Positions 1 through 15,000 of a stretch of DNA of 64,000 bases are shown here, in pieces. The DNA lies in NCBI GenBank assembly GCA_037013685.1, contig CM072886.1, positions 58,520,933-58,584,932 of the forward strand. Reading direction: 5' to 3'. Below the pieces are notes generated by a model. The model did not search any database and was not told the origin of the DNA. It was given only the letters and a program-made list of their open reading frames with translations. The translations under genes and the position numbers were made by a program. Source of the stretch: Acridotheres tristis. Taxonomy: Eukaryota > Chordata > Aves > Passeriformes > Sturnidae. Each line of letters begins with the position of its first letter. Within the stretch, counting starts at the first letter, position 1.

Positions 1-24
1 CTTCTACCTTCATTGATGGCAGTC
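1..24 (+). CDS. KIAA0319: KIAA0319 exon (3' end only), PKD domain start
   Basis: The window opens inside an exon. Bases 1-24 read (x)STFIDGS plus the first base of a Gln codon, then a GTATGT donor at 25. The phase-1 end joins the exon at 629 to give GSQSIDD, matching the human GSQSTDD segment. It is too short to stand alone; phase and homology support it. Confidence 0.85.
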
Positions 25-3000
25 GTATGTACTGGACCATTCTGTCCTTATATCCTATATTTTTAATATACAGTTACAACACTGCTGTTTGTCAATTACA
101 AGTGAAATTTCTTCTCACTCTTCTCAGAAGTTCCCTGAATAAATGATTTGTTTTGGGAATATGTGTCCAGTTATAAATTATTTTAATAATTTTAAAACAC
201 AACCTTGCACTTGGAGTTTGAGATGCAGTGTGTCAGAGACTGCTGCATCCAGAGAGCAGCTACTCTTACAGCTTCTTCCTGTCCTGACCAGAGAGCCTCT
301 ATGGCTGTACAGCTGGGGCCATAGTAAACAGCTGTCAGGTAGAGCGTGATGAGATGTTGTAATTACATTTATAATTACTGAGCGCAGGCAAGTCGGAACG
401 TCCGGAGTCTGACCGATATCCTTTTTTCTTTAATTCATGTGTGTGAAGAATTGTTTAGATAAATAAAAGCAAAGGTAACTTGGTATGACTCTGTGGTTCA
501 TGAAGCTTATTCAGCTATACTTGTAGAGACAATTGTAGAAAACGAGTTAGGGATGAGCGTATGAACGACTCAAGTATTCATTTCAGCAATTGCTACAAGA
601 AACTGGTGTGTTTTTCTTCAATGAATAGAAAGCATAGATGATGTGAAGATAGTGAGCTACCACTGGGAGGAAATTAAAGGTCCCCTGCGAGAGCAGAAGG
701 CATCTGCTGACACACCTGTCTTGCACTTGTCTAACCTTCTTCCTGGAAACTACACCTTCAGGTACCTGCTTGATGATTTTCTTAGAGGCTTATCTGTGAT
801 ATCAGCTAAATGTTTTTTTCTGTGCTTACATATATCTCCTCAAACAAAAATCTTAATTTTTCTTCTGCATACTGTTACTTTTCATTTTGCACAGTGGAGA
901 AACAGACTGGTTTTATTAAAAAATGATTGCAGTGATCCTTTATAACACAAAATTACAGAAAAAAAGATACCGTAAATTAAATATGTCCCTGCTTCTAGCA
1001 AATAAAAATTGTGACAGACTATTCTTTTTTCCCATCTTAGAAGTTGGCTAGTGCCCTGAATGAAACTATGAGTCAGGTTGTGAAAGTCATCCTCTGAAGG
1101 GTAGTGGCAGACAGAATAATATTGTCAGACTGATCCTCACAAGACATGGTTATGCACTGCTTTTACTAAGAATAATTCTGTTCTTTATAAAAGCATTTGG
1201 CTTGCTACTGATTTCCTCCATTTATGCATTGCTGAAGCTGGGGGTTGCCCAAACAGTGGAAGCAATGTTTGTGATTCAAGGTGCTTTAGTAAAAATCAGT
1301 TCTTTTTCAGAACTGTTTAACTTAAAGCCCAGTCTATACAGAGGCAGACTTCCCACTGAGCCATCTTGGGTTTTTGGTTGCCATTGGGTTGCCTATCAGT
1401 CAATATATTATGTATCAGCGTAGCAGCAGCAGATTGTTGAAGCTAGCATACAGCTTCTGCTTTAATTCTGTGTTTTTACTGGAATTGTTCCGTATCAGAC
1501 AGTAGCAGAAATGAGTGTTAATTTTTTCCCTATTAAAAAGGGCAGAATCTTGCTTACAAGCAATGCTTCTAAAGTGTGTTCTGAACCCTAGGGAGTTAAG
1601 AAGTCAGTTGTTACATCTCTGTACATTTGGGGAAGGCTGACCTTCCTGAACAGTAGAGCAGTGTGCTGAAGATTACAAGAAATTAGCTGATCAAAAATAT
1701 CCAGTGCCCTTGGTACACATGGATGTGCACTCATTGCAAAATGTACATGTTCCCTAATGTCTGAGGTAATGAGCACTAGTTTTGTTCCTGCTCAGGTTCC
1801 CTTCCATGTGGTCAGCTGTATGCAGGGGTGGATTAGAGATTAGTTGATCACCACACTGCAGAAGGCAGCTTTCATCCCTTTGAAGTGCCTGCAGTAGTCT
1901 CATTTTAAGATGATTTTATGCTTCTGAGAGGCAGTAATGTCTGGGGTTTTTTAAAACCCTGTACATTTTTAATTTTGTAACTTGACATTGATATTGAGCT
2001 CCATTAAAATTAGTAATGATGTGCTACAAATAAGAAGTGAGGATCTGGTGCTGTTCTATAAGCAGAGCTTCTGAACATCCAGAGTAGTTTTAGGTGTTTC
2101 ACTGTACTGCTTCATTATAGGTGATGAATAAAATCCCCATTTTTTACTGAGTACATTTCTAAAGGAGTTTGTAGTGAATGGTGAAGTTGCCATTGTCAGC
2201 AGGTAAAGGGTTTAATCTGTGATTTCGTTTTTCTTAAAGGTTGAAAGTTGTGTTAGTAAAGTCTTCTGAATTTCTTTCCTGCCTTAGTTGAGGGATATGT
2301 GTGTCTGAAGCAGAATTTTGTATCATATAATCAGCGCCTTTTGTTTAGGTGGTGTTTGAAAAAGTGCCAGAAAACGATTAATATTTCAATTTAGAAGTTG
2401 GCAGAAGTTCATCTTAACAGATACTGTTTTTCCTCTTGTAGACTCACAGTGATTGATTCAGATGGAGCAGCCAACTCCACCATTGCATCTCTGACTGTCA
2501 ACAAGCCAGTAGATTACCCACCTATTGCTAATGCAGGACCGAATCAGGCAGTCACTTTGCCCCAGAACTTCATCACACTGAATGGAAACCAGAGCAGTGA
2601 TGACCATGAAATTGTCAGCTATGAGTGGTCCCTCAGTCCCAAAAGCAAAGGCAAGGTTGTAGCAATGCAGGTATGTGTATTTCTCCTTGCATGGTATTGA
2701 AAAGCTCTTTTATCTTTGCCTTTAACATGAGCAAACACATAACTAAGTAACTATTCAGAAGTACTGAAATACCTAGAGTGATGTTATTCTTTTTTTTTTC
2801 TCTCACATATATTCAGCTCTTATTTTAGATACTACTTTTAATTCCTTTTCATATTTTTTTTATTTCTTTGTGACCAAACAAACTTGCTTGTTCCCTGGTG
2901 GTTTGGAAAGACTTCAAGTTCACATTGTCTGTCCTTGAACCCTAGAGGCTGTTTCACAGGCTCCCATCTTCTGAGGCTCTGGGCAGGCTGAAAACTGGCT

Positions 3001-6000
3001 TATAGGAGAATGTGGGGATAGTCAGAGTTTTCTTGAAACACTCCCTCCTGGAGAGAGTAGAACTAAATAGAAACTTAGTTTTCTGAGTGAAAATGACAAG
3101 ACCTTTTGGCAGCGTTTATGCAGCCATGCTCTATGGTGGACTTTTATGGACTTTTATGGACTTTTATGTTCACTGAAACATAGGTTTCCAGTGAGAGCTT
3201 ACAGAATTTATTCTCTTAATTTTCATGATTGTTTTTGTTGTTCTTGTTTTGTGTTTTATTTTTTTTTAATCTGAGAAGTTAATAAGTATTTTCACTGGAC
3301 TTGTAAGTTGGAGATTCTTACAGCTCTGTAGGCAGTTGAGATAATTAATGTAATGAATCCATCTGAAACTCAGGAGCCATTTTTTGTGAGACTTGATTTC
3401 TCCCATGTTAGCAAATGCTTTAGACCTTCAGAACTGAAAAGAGATCACTGTAGATCTATTTAGGAAAGAAGTAATGTTATTAATGCAAGACTACACTGTA
3501 TGTAAGGTCTTATAGCATAATGGTTTTCTGGTCATTCATCAAGACAAAAACTTTCTAAAAGCACCCAATAAACTGAAATTTTAGTTTTTGAGTGCTGTTT
3601 TATCTTAAAGCAACCTTTTTGAAGGGAGGGAATGACTGCTCGAGATAACCAGTGGATTCACTGGGTATTTAATGTGGAAATGCAAGTACATGTTACAGTT
3701 TATTTTCAACAAACTAGTAATCTTTATTGTGCCTGAAGATCATAGAATCACAGAATAGTTTGACTTGGAAGGGATATTGAAGATCATCTTGTTCCAACAC
3801 TTTGCCATGGGCAGGGATGTCACTCACTAGACCAGATTGTTCAGGGCCCCATCCAATTTGGCCTTAAACAGTTCCAGTGATGGGGTATCCACAGCTTCTC
3901 TGAGCAACCTGTGCTGGTGCTTCACCACCTTCTGAGTAAATAATTTCTTCTAATATCTAATGTAACCCTGCCCTCTTTCACTTTGAAACTATTCCCTCTT
4001 GTCTTGTCACTATCTATCCATATAAGCCCCTTTAGGTACTGGAAGACTGCAATGAGGTCTCCCCAGAGCCTTCTCTTCTCCAGGCTGAACAACCCCAACT
4101 TTCTCAGCCTTTTTTTGGAGAGGGCTCCAGCCCTCTGACCCATCTTCATGGCCCTTCTCTGGACCGCTCCAGAGGATGCTGGTCTGTGGTGTATTGTATG
4201 ATATCTGCTGTTAGAGTGTAATGTAACAAGTACCTCTGCTGGTTAGTTAATTGTTTATCCGGTCTCTTTGTTCTTATTGTCATCTTTATCCAAAAAAAAA
4301 AAAAAAAAAAAAGAGAGAGAGCCCAACCTGTTTGCATTATGATTTGGTATTCCTCATATAAGAGATGCCAAAAATGCTCATTTTTTTAGGAAAAGGACCC
4401 ATAGCTGGGCCCAGTCATTTTATGAGCTTCTGTAGGTATCAGCAAATGCTACTGGAAGAGTAAATTCAGGACTGAGTTGTTTCGTTTAATATGTTTTCTT
4501 TATTTTCCATAACCCTGTTTGTCTGGGTACAAGTCAAGCTTGGTTTTGCATTTGACAGTTTTTGTAAGTTTGAAAGGATGTCATGATGTTTGGTTTTTAA
4601 AATATCACTAAGGAAATGGAATAAGCTGTAGGGATTTTCATCAGTGTTTAATTTCCTAATTGAAAATGGTAGTGTTACATGTGTTTCACAATTATTGTTG
4701 TGAAGAAATAATGCAGTGGTTATACCAACAGGAGAAATTAGGATTTATTGCCTCTAGCTATTTCTCTGGGTTGGTAGGAAGAACAATTGCAATAGTGAAC
4801 ACATTACCTCTGTCTGTGTGCCAAATTTTAAGCCTCCTCTTTATTTGCAAGGTGCGCGGACTCCTTGCTCAAACACTGTATTTACAGTGACTTTAAGCAT
4901 TTCTTTTTCCTTCCATTTGCTCTGTAAGAACTTTCATTACCCTGTTTTGTCTGGTGCTCTGTCCTTACCGGTGCTGCGAAGGGAGTGCGGACGCCGTACC
5001 TGCAGCTGTCCGCAATGCAGGAAGGAGATTACACGTTCCAGCTGACTGTGACAGACTCTGCGCGGCAGCGCTCCACGGCCGAGGTCACACTCATCGTGCA
5101 GCCTGGTAAGTCACTGCGGGCACGCCTGGGCTGGTCCTCGGGGCTGACCCAGCCTGGTGCCTTGGCGCCGTTCTCCTCAGCCTCCTCTCCCCGCATTGCA
5201 CCACTGATATGGCAGCCCCGGTGCCTGGTACCCCTGGATCAAGGACTTGTCCATTTTCTGTCAAAGCAGGCAGTTAAGTGTAGAATCAAACAAAATCCAG
5301 GTGCTGATCCTGAGGGTTCACACCAGCCTGGTTATGTAAGGCAACAGAGGTCTGCTTGAATGTACTTCTAAAACCCAAATTGTAGCTCTTGGGTGTCATG
5401 TCCTACAGAGTCTGTTTTGAAAGCTGCATTGTGTGCTTCATTCAGTTTTCTTATTGTTTTGCAATTCTCCTGCAAGAGTCCTTGTGTGATTTGAATTCAC
5501 TCAAACGAATTACATTGTGTTTCCTAGGAAAGAGTATCAACCAAGGACTTTACAAAAGCTGCATTTTTCATGTTTATTTAGGTTTGGGAGCCAAACGATG
5601 AATAAGCCAAATGATCTGGGCCTCGTGTGATTTTTTTTTAATGCCTTTTTTTTCCCACACTTTGTTTGCCTTTTATGTGGCCTTTTCTGCCTGTGTACAG
5701 GTCTCATATTTCACCATGGGGAAATTTTTTATCTTCCTGTTGCTGCTTAATATATATTTTTTGTAGATGATCCCTTCTGGGGCAACTTTACAGCAGTCAT
5801 GCACTGCAGAAATCAAGAACATGAATTGGAAGTGTGGTATGTGGTGGTGCCTTTTAGACCTATTATAGTGTGGAGTTAGAAAGATGCTATTGCTGAAGTC
5901 AGGCCCAAGGGTAAATAAATACCAAGGAAAATGGCAGTGTTGCCGATTTTACCATTTCACAAAAAAGGAGGCTGAAAACAGAGTAACAGGTTATGTTTCT

Positions 6001-9000
6001 GCACTAAATTCTCAAAGGCTCTGATTTGGCGTTCACTTAGTGGCCTTGAGCAGCAGACAGAATGGGTCAATATCTTCTCTGAGAGCAAAGAATCATACTT
6101 ATCTGGGAGTTTTTGAAAGAGATGGACTGGTAGGACCAGTAAACTCATGTTTTGTGACAATTCATATAATGCATTGAGCATGCAGCAAGATTTTTGAGTG
6201 TGACTGTGCCTTCAGCTTGGACTATGAAAAAGGAAGTACCTGCTGTGGGATTTGAGATCCCGCTTGTTGTGGGATTTGGTTTGCTGCAGAGCTGACCTCT
6301 CTCACCTGCTGGCCTGTGCATGTCATACTTGAGGTTTGTACCTTTTGAGTCAATCTGTCAAAATTTTATTAAAATACCCTGTGTAAAATCTGATTGGCAA
6401 GCCTTGCCAGTGACGACCTAGAAAATGTCATACACTAAATACTAATTTTGCAGAAAATAACAGCCCTCCAGTAGCAGTGGCTGGCCCTGACAAAGAATTG
6501 ACCTTCCCGGTAGAAAGTACTACACTGGATGGAAGCAAAAGCCAAGATGACCAAGGCATTGTCTTCTATCACTGGGAAAATATCAGGTATCCAAAGATTT
6601 TACTAATCCTCAGAAAAATAGAGAAAAATGAAAGAGATTGGGTCTAGAGCCTCTTATCCAATCATATTGAAAGATGAATCATGAATTATATTTGAGAATT
6701 GCTTTCAGGACAATCCCACTTAGGTGGTAATAGCATAAGAAATAGCAATTTTAAGTTGAACTTGAAAAGCTCAGGCAGTCTCTGCCTATGTTTTGCAATG
6801 TTTCATTTTGAGGCCTTGTTTTATAAAATGAAGAGAAAATAACAGGAACTTCTGTGTCTCCTATTAAAAAGTAAGTAGCAGACTTGGTTTGCATCCAGTA
6901 ATATACAAAGCTTTTCCATTTGTGCTTAGAACTAGGGTTTCTCAGTTACTTGTTTATTGAACAGTAAAGTGTCAGTCACTTTGCCCTGAACTTCCAGTAA
7001 CAAGGGACTAAATCACTCTTGAATGGTGATTGAAAATGTTTTACAAAAGCTTATAATTGTGTGTTTATGAGCAAACCTAACTGATCCTTAATAAAAGGGC
7101 AAGGTATTTTAGCTCAGGCAGCTGTCATACCTGATACAGGAAGAGGTCTGCTGGCAGCCTGTGCAGGTTATGTGTGGGTCTTAGAGCAATATAATTTGCA
7201 AGAAATAGCTGTTAGTTATAGTTCTATTTTCATGCTCTCAGTAAATAGAACCGTGATGAGGTTGAACTTCTGGGGTATTTTCTACTCTTCTGATAGGTGG
7301 GGATGTGTGCTTGGGTGCTTTGAATGTCTTGAAAAAAGGTGTTAATGAATTCTCTAAACTAAACTTATGTCTCAAATAGTTCTTTAGCCATCAGTGCTTA
7401 TAGCAGTTGTAGAACTACAACACATAAAATCAAAAGGTCTGAGCAATGCTGCTGAATTCATCGTTGGGCTTCCTGGGTGTGCTTATTTTAGTAACATGTT
7501 TTGTTTCAGTGGTCCAAGCTCTGTACAGATGGAAAACGATGACAAGGCAATAGCAACTGTGACTGGTCTCCAGGTTGGTACCTATCACTTCAGGCTGACT
7601 GTGAAAGACCAGCAGGGCTTGAGCAGTGCATCTGTGCTCTCCATTACTGTGAAGGAAGGTAAGCCTGGCTGCTGCTTCTTAGGGCCTGGTGGGCTACTGG
7701 GTAGTTCATTCAGTCACTGAAGGAAGGTGAAGGAAATCAGAACAGAAAGCTGTTATATTTCAAATGTGTTTAAGAAAACTGCTCTTTTGTAGTAAAGTAG
7801 CATTGTGAGTGACTGGCAGAATTAATTTTATTTGATGCAAACTGTTTTAATGTTCAATATATGCAAAATTAGTTGCAATAAACATGCTCCAAAATAATAT
7901 TTTTGACAATTGTATGTCTACATCATTAAGAATAAATGTTTTTATTTTATCTCTGAAATTAAGCTTTGAGCAGAAAAGCACTGGATTTTAAAGTAACATC
8001 CCAGAAGTGACATCTCAGTGAACCAAGTTCCACTTAAAAATTTAGTATTAAAACACCTGGGTTATTTGTTTGTTTTGTTTTGTTATTTTGGTCGTGTGTT
8101 GTTATTGTGGGGTTGTTTGTTTGGGGTTTTTTTGTTTTGTTTTTTGGGTTTTTTTGTTGTTGTTTTTTTTGGTGGGGTTTTTGTTTGTTTATTTGATTTT
8201 TTTTTTTTGTTTGGTTTGGTTTTTTTTTTTAATTATACAGAGAAACAGTTGCTGTAGTGTGGGGTATTTTAGTTTTTGTTTTGGTTTGGTTTTGTTTCCC
8301 AAAATGCATGCTGTGGAAGAAGCTTTAGGATAATCATAGTATCATATAATGGTTTGGGTTTGAAGGGACCTTGAAAATCATCTTGTTCCAAACCTGCTGT
8401 AGGCTGAGAGAGCTTCCACTAGACCAGGTAGCTCAAAGCCCCATCCAGTCTGGCCTTGGACACTTCCAGGGATGTGTTGACATCGGCAAGCCCAGGATAC
8501 AGTTGACTTTCTGGACTACAAATGCACATTGCTGAGTCATGTTGAGCTTCTTGTCAGTCAACACCCCAAATCCTTCTCCTCAAGGCTTAGTGGCATTATG
8601 CTAACTACTCCCAGTCCAGTCTGTGCCCAACTTATACTTGGGATTGCTCCTGCCCATCTGCATCTTGGAGAAGAAGCTGGATTCTGTTTTACTCATGTGC
8701 ACCATTGCTTGAGCTGTTTCAGGGTTTCAGTTAGTGTTCAGTTAGAAATACATGGCAGCAGCTCTGCCCAAACATGTCCATGGTCTTGTTTATGCTGTGA
8801 AGTGTAGCCACAGTAAGTTCTGTCTACTGTCACAGGTTTGATATTAAAAATATTCAGTTTTCCAATAACAAGTTTAGTCTACTGGTTTTAAGTGGAAGAG
8901 ACACAACCCTATGCTGTTACAGCTAACACCGTTGAGATCTGCCCAGGACTGAATTATTTATGTCCAACTATATGTGTCCAGTGAGGTATTTCACTCCACC

Positions 9001-12000
9001 CCACAGCTTCCTTGAGCCTTCACTTAGTAGTTGTATTCTGAAAAAAATCAGTAATGTCTGGTTTCTGGAAGGAGAACATGGTCATATTTTTTGGCTTTTT
9101 TTCACCATATGGCCAATGCATGCCTTAGTTTTACTGCTAGTGGTGAGCAAAAAACATTTGGGAATTAGACTTACTCTTAAGTTTCCTGATTGCATTTTGC
9201 CTAAATACAGGCATTTTGAAGACACAATATCTTGCACAAGGTTCTGTTGGGTAATAAGTGATTTTCCAGATGAAAAGGTCCCAGCATGGTGATCTCACGC
9301 TGGGTTGTGTTTCTAGGTAGGCAGAAAATCTTTTTGTTCGACTGAGAAGATTTGATGCTTAAGTTATTCCAAGACTGCAAATAGAATATTCCACAATGCT
9401 TTTTGAAATAGATCTTTCTTCTCAAATTCAATATGCTCAGAGCCAGATTTTGTATGCCCACTCATCCTTTCCCTGTAGCTTTGACATGAGGTTCTGTTGT
9501 AACTGTCTGTAATCATCAGGTAAAGAATTACAGCGTGGGTGTATTGGCAATGGCATGTCACATGTTTTGAAAGCAAATCCTTCTTCACTATTTTTATGGC
9601 TAGAAAGCAACAGTCCACCCCGGGCACATGCTGGTGGGAAGCATGTTCTAGTGCTTCCAAACAACTCTGTTACCTTGGATGGCTCAGGGTCTGCTGATGA
9701 CCAGGGGATTGTGTCATATTTGTGGATTCGGGATGGTCAAAGCCCAGCAGCTGGGGTAAGTTTCTTTCAAAATTTGGCTTTTGTTATGCATGTAACTACA
9801 GCAGGGAGAGCAGGTACAACCCACAGGATGCTGTCAAGTGTGCTCCCTGTTTCTGGTTTATCTCCCCTGCTCTCTGTAATGTTATGGTCAAGAGGCTGGT
9901 GATACTTTCAGTACAATTAAAGAATATAGCAACTAAGGACTGCAGCAATGCAGAGTAATTGGTGATAGTATGAAGCTAATGTGTTTGAGAGGAAAAAAAT
10001 ATCTGAAATCCAGATACTCCAAAGGAGGAGGAGTCTGAGAGAGCAAGTACCAAAAAAGACTAAGGAATCATGACTGGTAGCATATGAGGTAAAACTTAAG
10101 TTTAAGGTAAAAATGGTGTTTGACATTACATGTGTAGGCACCTTCCTTGGCAGATGATGGTGATTAGCCTGGGGCATTAGGGCAGGGGATTCTGCTCTCT
10201 GAGTGGAGCAAACAGCAGGAATACCTGAGGATAAACTTCAGTTATGTGTCAGGTAATAAAACTGGGATAATTTTTTCCCTATTTGCAGAAAGTGTTGTAG
10301 AAAGCTCTTTGGTCTTAGGAAGATAGTGGTAAATCAGCAAGTACAGGGAGAGGAGAAAAAGCAAAGTCATAAAAAAACTTCTAGAAGCAATTCACATGAA
10401 GAGGTTTAGCTTAAATATAGCTGGCAGAGTTGATAGTTGAAAATTCATGAACCAAGGAGAAGAAAGTAGGAGTTAAGAAAGTGGAACTAAGCATAGTGGA
10501 ATACAATTGAGAAATAATAGTATAACTGTCTTGGATTTTCAGGAAGATGCGTTCTTCAGATTGTCAGCTGTTCTCTCTTTGGGTATTTTTAATGAAAATA
10601 TCCACAGTGTGCAGACGTCCTCATTAACTGTCGCTTCCAAATTACTCTGCTATAAACTGTGGGTAGGTCCCAAAAGTCAAATCGAGAACACACAGCATCC
10701 TACTAGATAGCTGACTTGATAATGAAACTTGCATCTTTCTCTGAAGGTGTAACTGTTCTGGACCTGGTTTTTACAGGATGTGATCCATGGCTCAGACCAC
10801 GAGGCAGTACTGCAGCTAACTAATCTTGTGGAAGGAACCTATATTTTCCACTTGAAAGTGACGGATGCTAAGGGAGACTCAGATGTTGATTCGGCAACTG
10901 TTGAAGTGCGGCCTGGTATGACAATTAAAAGGTCATCGACATGTTGTGAATACCACATCTTTGTTCTCCTTTTCACTTACTTATTCAGATATTGATGAGA
11001 ATCTCTCAAGTTAAAACACAGAGCAAACAGGTTCTCTCTCTACCTTCTTACTATTCTATGACTAGGCCCAAGTGTGTTAAAAGGTGACATCAGGATTCTA
11101 AACTACTGCAGTAACCATAGTTGGGACCATAAATAAATAAAATTCTACTTACTAGTTAATATTTTCATTAGACTTTTGTTATTTCTCATTCATTGTAGGT
11201 TTTTTGTTTCTTATTCTGGTTATTAATAAGTTTGGCCAGTAGAAAGAGATGTGAGCTGACCATTGAATTTGAGTACAAATGCTGCTGTTTGATGCATGAA
11301 AGTGTGGCTTTGTTTGTTTTACTTCTTTCATCCTGAAAGATAAAAAAATCATCAAAGAATTTCAGGGGGTTGTAAATGCAGGCAGAATAGCTAAATAATG
11401 GAAGTTGAAGTCTTAGGAGAAAGAGACTTGGGTCTGTCAGAGATACCTTGTTTATCTGGCTCCTGGGTAATGATTTTATTTCTGTTCCTCAGTTTAGTGT
11501 TGAATATAATCATAGAAATTGGATTATGATTCTCATGGGGTATTGTGAAGTTTGATTTGTTTGTGAGGCACTCTAGAAGTTCAAGCACAATATAAAAGAA
11601 ACCTCAGCTTGTAAGGGTAGGCAGGATAAACATACCTGATATTTCTCAAATTTACCATCCTCCTTTAGACTTACAGTCTTGCATGCTACAATACGAGTCC
11701 ATCTTTGGCTCCCTTTTCCTGGGTGGTTGTCAGTAGTAGATAACTAGCAGGGAACTTGGTAATTGGGCTCATCCAGAGCTTACCTCTGACTTTAAGATGG
11801 CAGCATTTAGGAGAGAGGAAGTTGCCCTTCTGCACAGAAATGTGTAAATGCTGAAAGTGCACCCTGAAGTACTTTATTTCTATTGATAAGATGGGTTACT
11901 ATATTAGGACCCACTGGGTTTGTTTCATAGAGAACATAACAAAATAAGCTGAGTGCTTCTCTAAGAAAACAAAAGAATTGGCTTATCAATGGTATGGGTC

Positions 12001-15000
12001 TTATGGAGAAAACTGTAGTATTAATAAATACTTTCAAGTACTGCATGCTGGTACTGAAATACTTGCCTGGCTCTGAAGGAACAGCATGTTCTTCTTCTGT
12101 CAGATCCCAAAAGGAGTGGTCTGGTGGAGCTGATCCTGCAGGTTGGAGTGGGACAGCTAAGTGAGCAGCAGAAGGACACACTGGTGAGACAGTTGGCTGT
12201 ACTGCTGAATGTTTTGGATTCAGATATCAAAGTTCAGAAGATACAAGCCTACTCAGATATAAGGTAGAAAGATGTCCTCCTGTGCCAGAAAGACTTGTGA
12301 TTTTCTTTGCCTCTCTCACAGCTCATAATTAGTTGCAAAATAATCTTTCCTAACATGACAAAAAATGCTATATTTCTCAACAGAATATACTTTAAAGGGT
12401 GAATTTCTTCTGTGCTAGAAAACTGATGAAGTAAACTCTGTGGAGGCTCAGAACTGAAGTGTTTTGTTTTTTAAAAATCCTACTTTTTGTGTACAGACTT
12501 TTTCCTTTAAAGAAAATGCATGTAGATATATTTCACTGCCTTTGTTCCAAATGCTGGATGGAGTGAGATAAACAGACTTTCTCACAGTGAAGCATTCAGT
12601 GTATTTCAAAATAAGGTTCCAGCTCTCTTTAATCAAACCTATTTTATTTCCCCTTTTTTTCCTACTTCTTCTCCATGGTTTTTATATTCTTAATATTTTA
12701 CAAACATTTTCCCAGGTAACTAGTGATGAAAATCCATTTTTTGTACAGTGAATTCTCTTAGATGTGGTATTTTACTGTGAAGAAGAAATACTCCCTCTGC
12801 TTGGTGTAGAGTGCTAGAGATGGCTATGTGTACCCAGAGAAACTTCTCAGCATGATTGGTAGAACCTGTTTATTTGAGTTAGTTTTAAATTACTTCTTGT
12901 CAACTACTTGGTAATTTAAAATCCATTTTGGTATTTATTTAGCTCTCAGGGAACCTCTTAAAATGTGAAAACGCAGTGTGGAAAGTCTACTAGTTATAGC
13001 TGTGATATTTTTAATCACAATTTTTCAAGTTAAAATGTTCCCTGAAGTGTCTGATAACAGGGTGAGATCAACACCACCCAACTTAAAAGTTGTAGATGAC
13101 AGGGCAGGAGGACTTCCACACGAAGTTCTCTGGATCCCTTGCTTCTGAGCTTTTTCTCCTATTAAATTCAGTTTCCTTAAGTTAGTGACATTTCTTCACA
13201 GTGTTTTGTGACAGGCTCTATGTGAGAGTGGAGAAAGCAAATGTATGCATAGTTCTTAAAGCAAAAGTCAGGAAGACCAAGAAGGAAATTATATTTGCTG
13301 TTATCCTCCTCTCTCTTTTGTGAAATTGAGAATCCCGAGAACTGCTGGTGCTCCCAGCTCAGAAGGAAGATCAGTTGACTACTCCACAGAGCTCCCTAAT
13401 CTTTACCAGTGGTGACATTGGCTTTCCAGAAGCAAAAAAGACTAAATGCTATTATTGCTTTATTGAATTTACTATATTTATTATTTATTAGACTTTATTG
13501 CTGAATGCCTGACAAAAGTGATCTGTGACAGCAGTCTTGACATTAGCTGTTCTTTCTGCAGCACTGCAGTTGTGTTCTACGTGCAGAACGGGCATCCTTC
13601 CACAGTGATCAAGGCATCAGATGTCTCACGGACTCTGCACGTGCAGCTTTTGAAACAGAAGGCTGACTTCTTGCTTTTTAAAGTCCTGAGAGTTGACACA
13701 GCTGGTATGTTTTGGATTGTGCTTGCTCATCTCAGAACTTTGCAGGCATTTGGCTAACACAGCACCTGGAAACGGTGCATGAAGTCCTTCTGTCTGCCAT
13801 CTGGTGTCTGTGCTTGGTGGGTATAGCTTTACAAAAAATAATGTTGAGGACAACACTTAAAATGCTTCATGATTTGTGGTAGGTAGTCTGGTGCCAGTCA
13901 CTCTTAAAATACATCATCTATATCAGCAGGCAAAACCACATCTTAATCTGGTCTGCATCAGGAAGGCCTGTGGAATGAGGATAAAGATACCTTACATACT
14001 CTCTTTTCTTAGAAGATGAGCAAAACTTAATATAGCCATACAGTAGATATGTGTCATGTCTCTGCTTCCTTCTGTAGTAAATAGGCTTGTAATCTAACTT
14101 GTTCTTGTCTGCCTGTATCAGGCAAAATGGATGAAAGCTGTGTTACCGCCTAGTCTTCTAATCTTTGCAATGTATACAGGCCACTGGGGTTTCCTATAAT
14201 GAACTCTCTCTTGCCCAAAAAGATGCTTGAACTTCACTAGTAATATCAACCCTTTATGATCCTTAGATATTACAGACATGACTTCTCCATAATTTAAAAT
14301 CAGGACACAACAATTCAAGTACAAACAAAATAAGCAAGCTCTGGTGATAAAATAGTCACTGATTTTGTAATAAATTCTGTCTTTATTTACTGATTGAAAA
14401 GGTTATTCTTCTGTTATGAATATACTCTGATTACATTCTTTCTCCTCACAGCCAGCAGTCTGCTAGACTGTAGATCTATTTGACACATAACCCCAAAAGA
14501 AAGGGAGTCTCAAAACATAGCCACAGTGTTTTGAGCCAGATGCTTTGCCACCAATCTAGTCTAATATTAAGAGGATGTATGACAAGTTGTCCATTTACAC
14601 AATTGACCCTGTGTTTGGTTCTGTTCTTAGCCTGTCTGTTGAAATGCTCTGGACATGGTCACTGTGACCCCATAACAAAGCGCTGCATTTGCTACCAGCT
14701 GTGGATGGAAAACCTGATTCATCGTTACCTAAATGATGGAGAGAGTAATTGCGGTGAGTTTGAGTGTTGAGGGATGTCTTTCAAGAGTAACTTGTCATGT
14801 GAGTCTGTTGATTATTTGTTCTCAGAATGGGGAATAAAGAGGTAGATGCTGAGGGAAGACTGAAAGTCTGTTTTCCAGCCCAACAATACCTTTTTATAGA
14901 CAGATATTTGAATAATTTCTTGAAATGATGTCTTGACAGTAGTAGCCTAAATTTTAAAGAGAATCACTATTTGATGAAAAAAATGTGAAAATTTGGTCAT

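Noticed and set aside
8018..8333. Phe/Leu/Val-rich open frames that look like membrane proteins
   Set aside because: They are translations of the T/G-rich tract with no splice or homology support.
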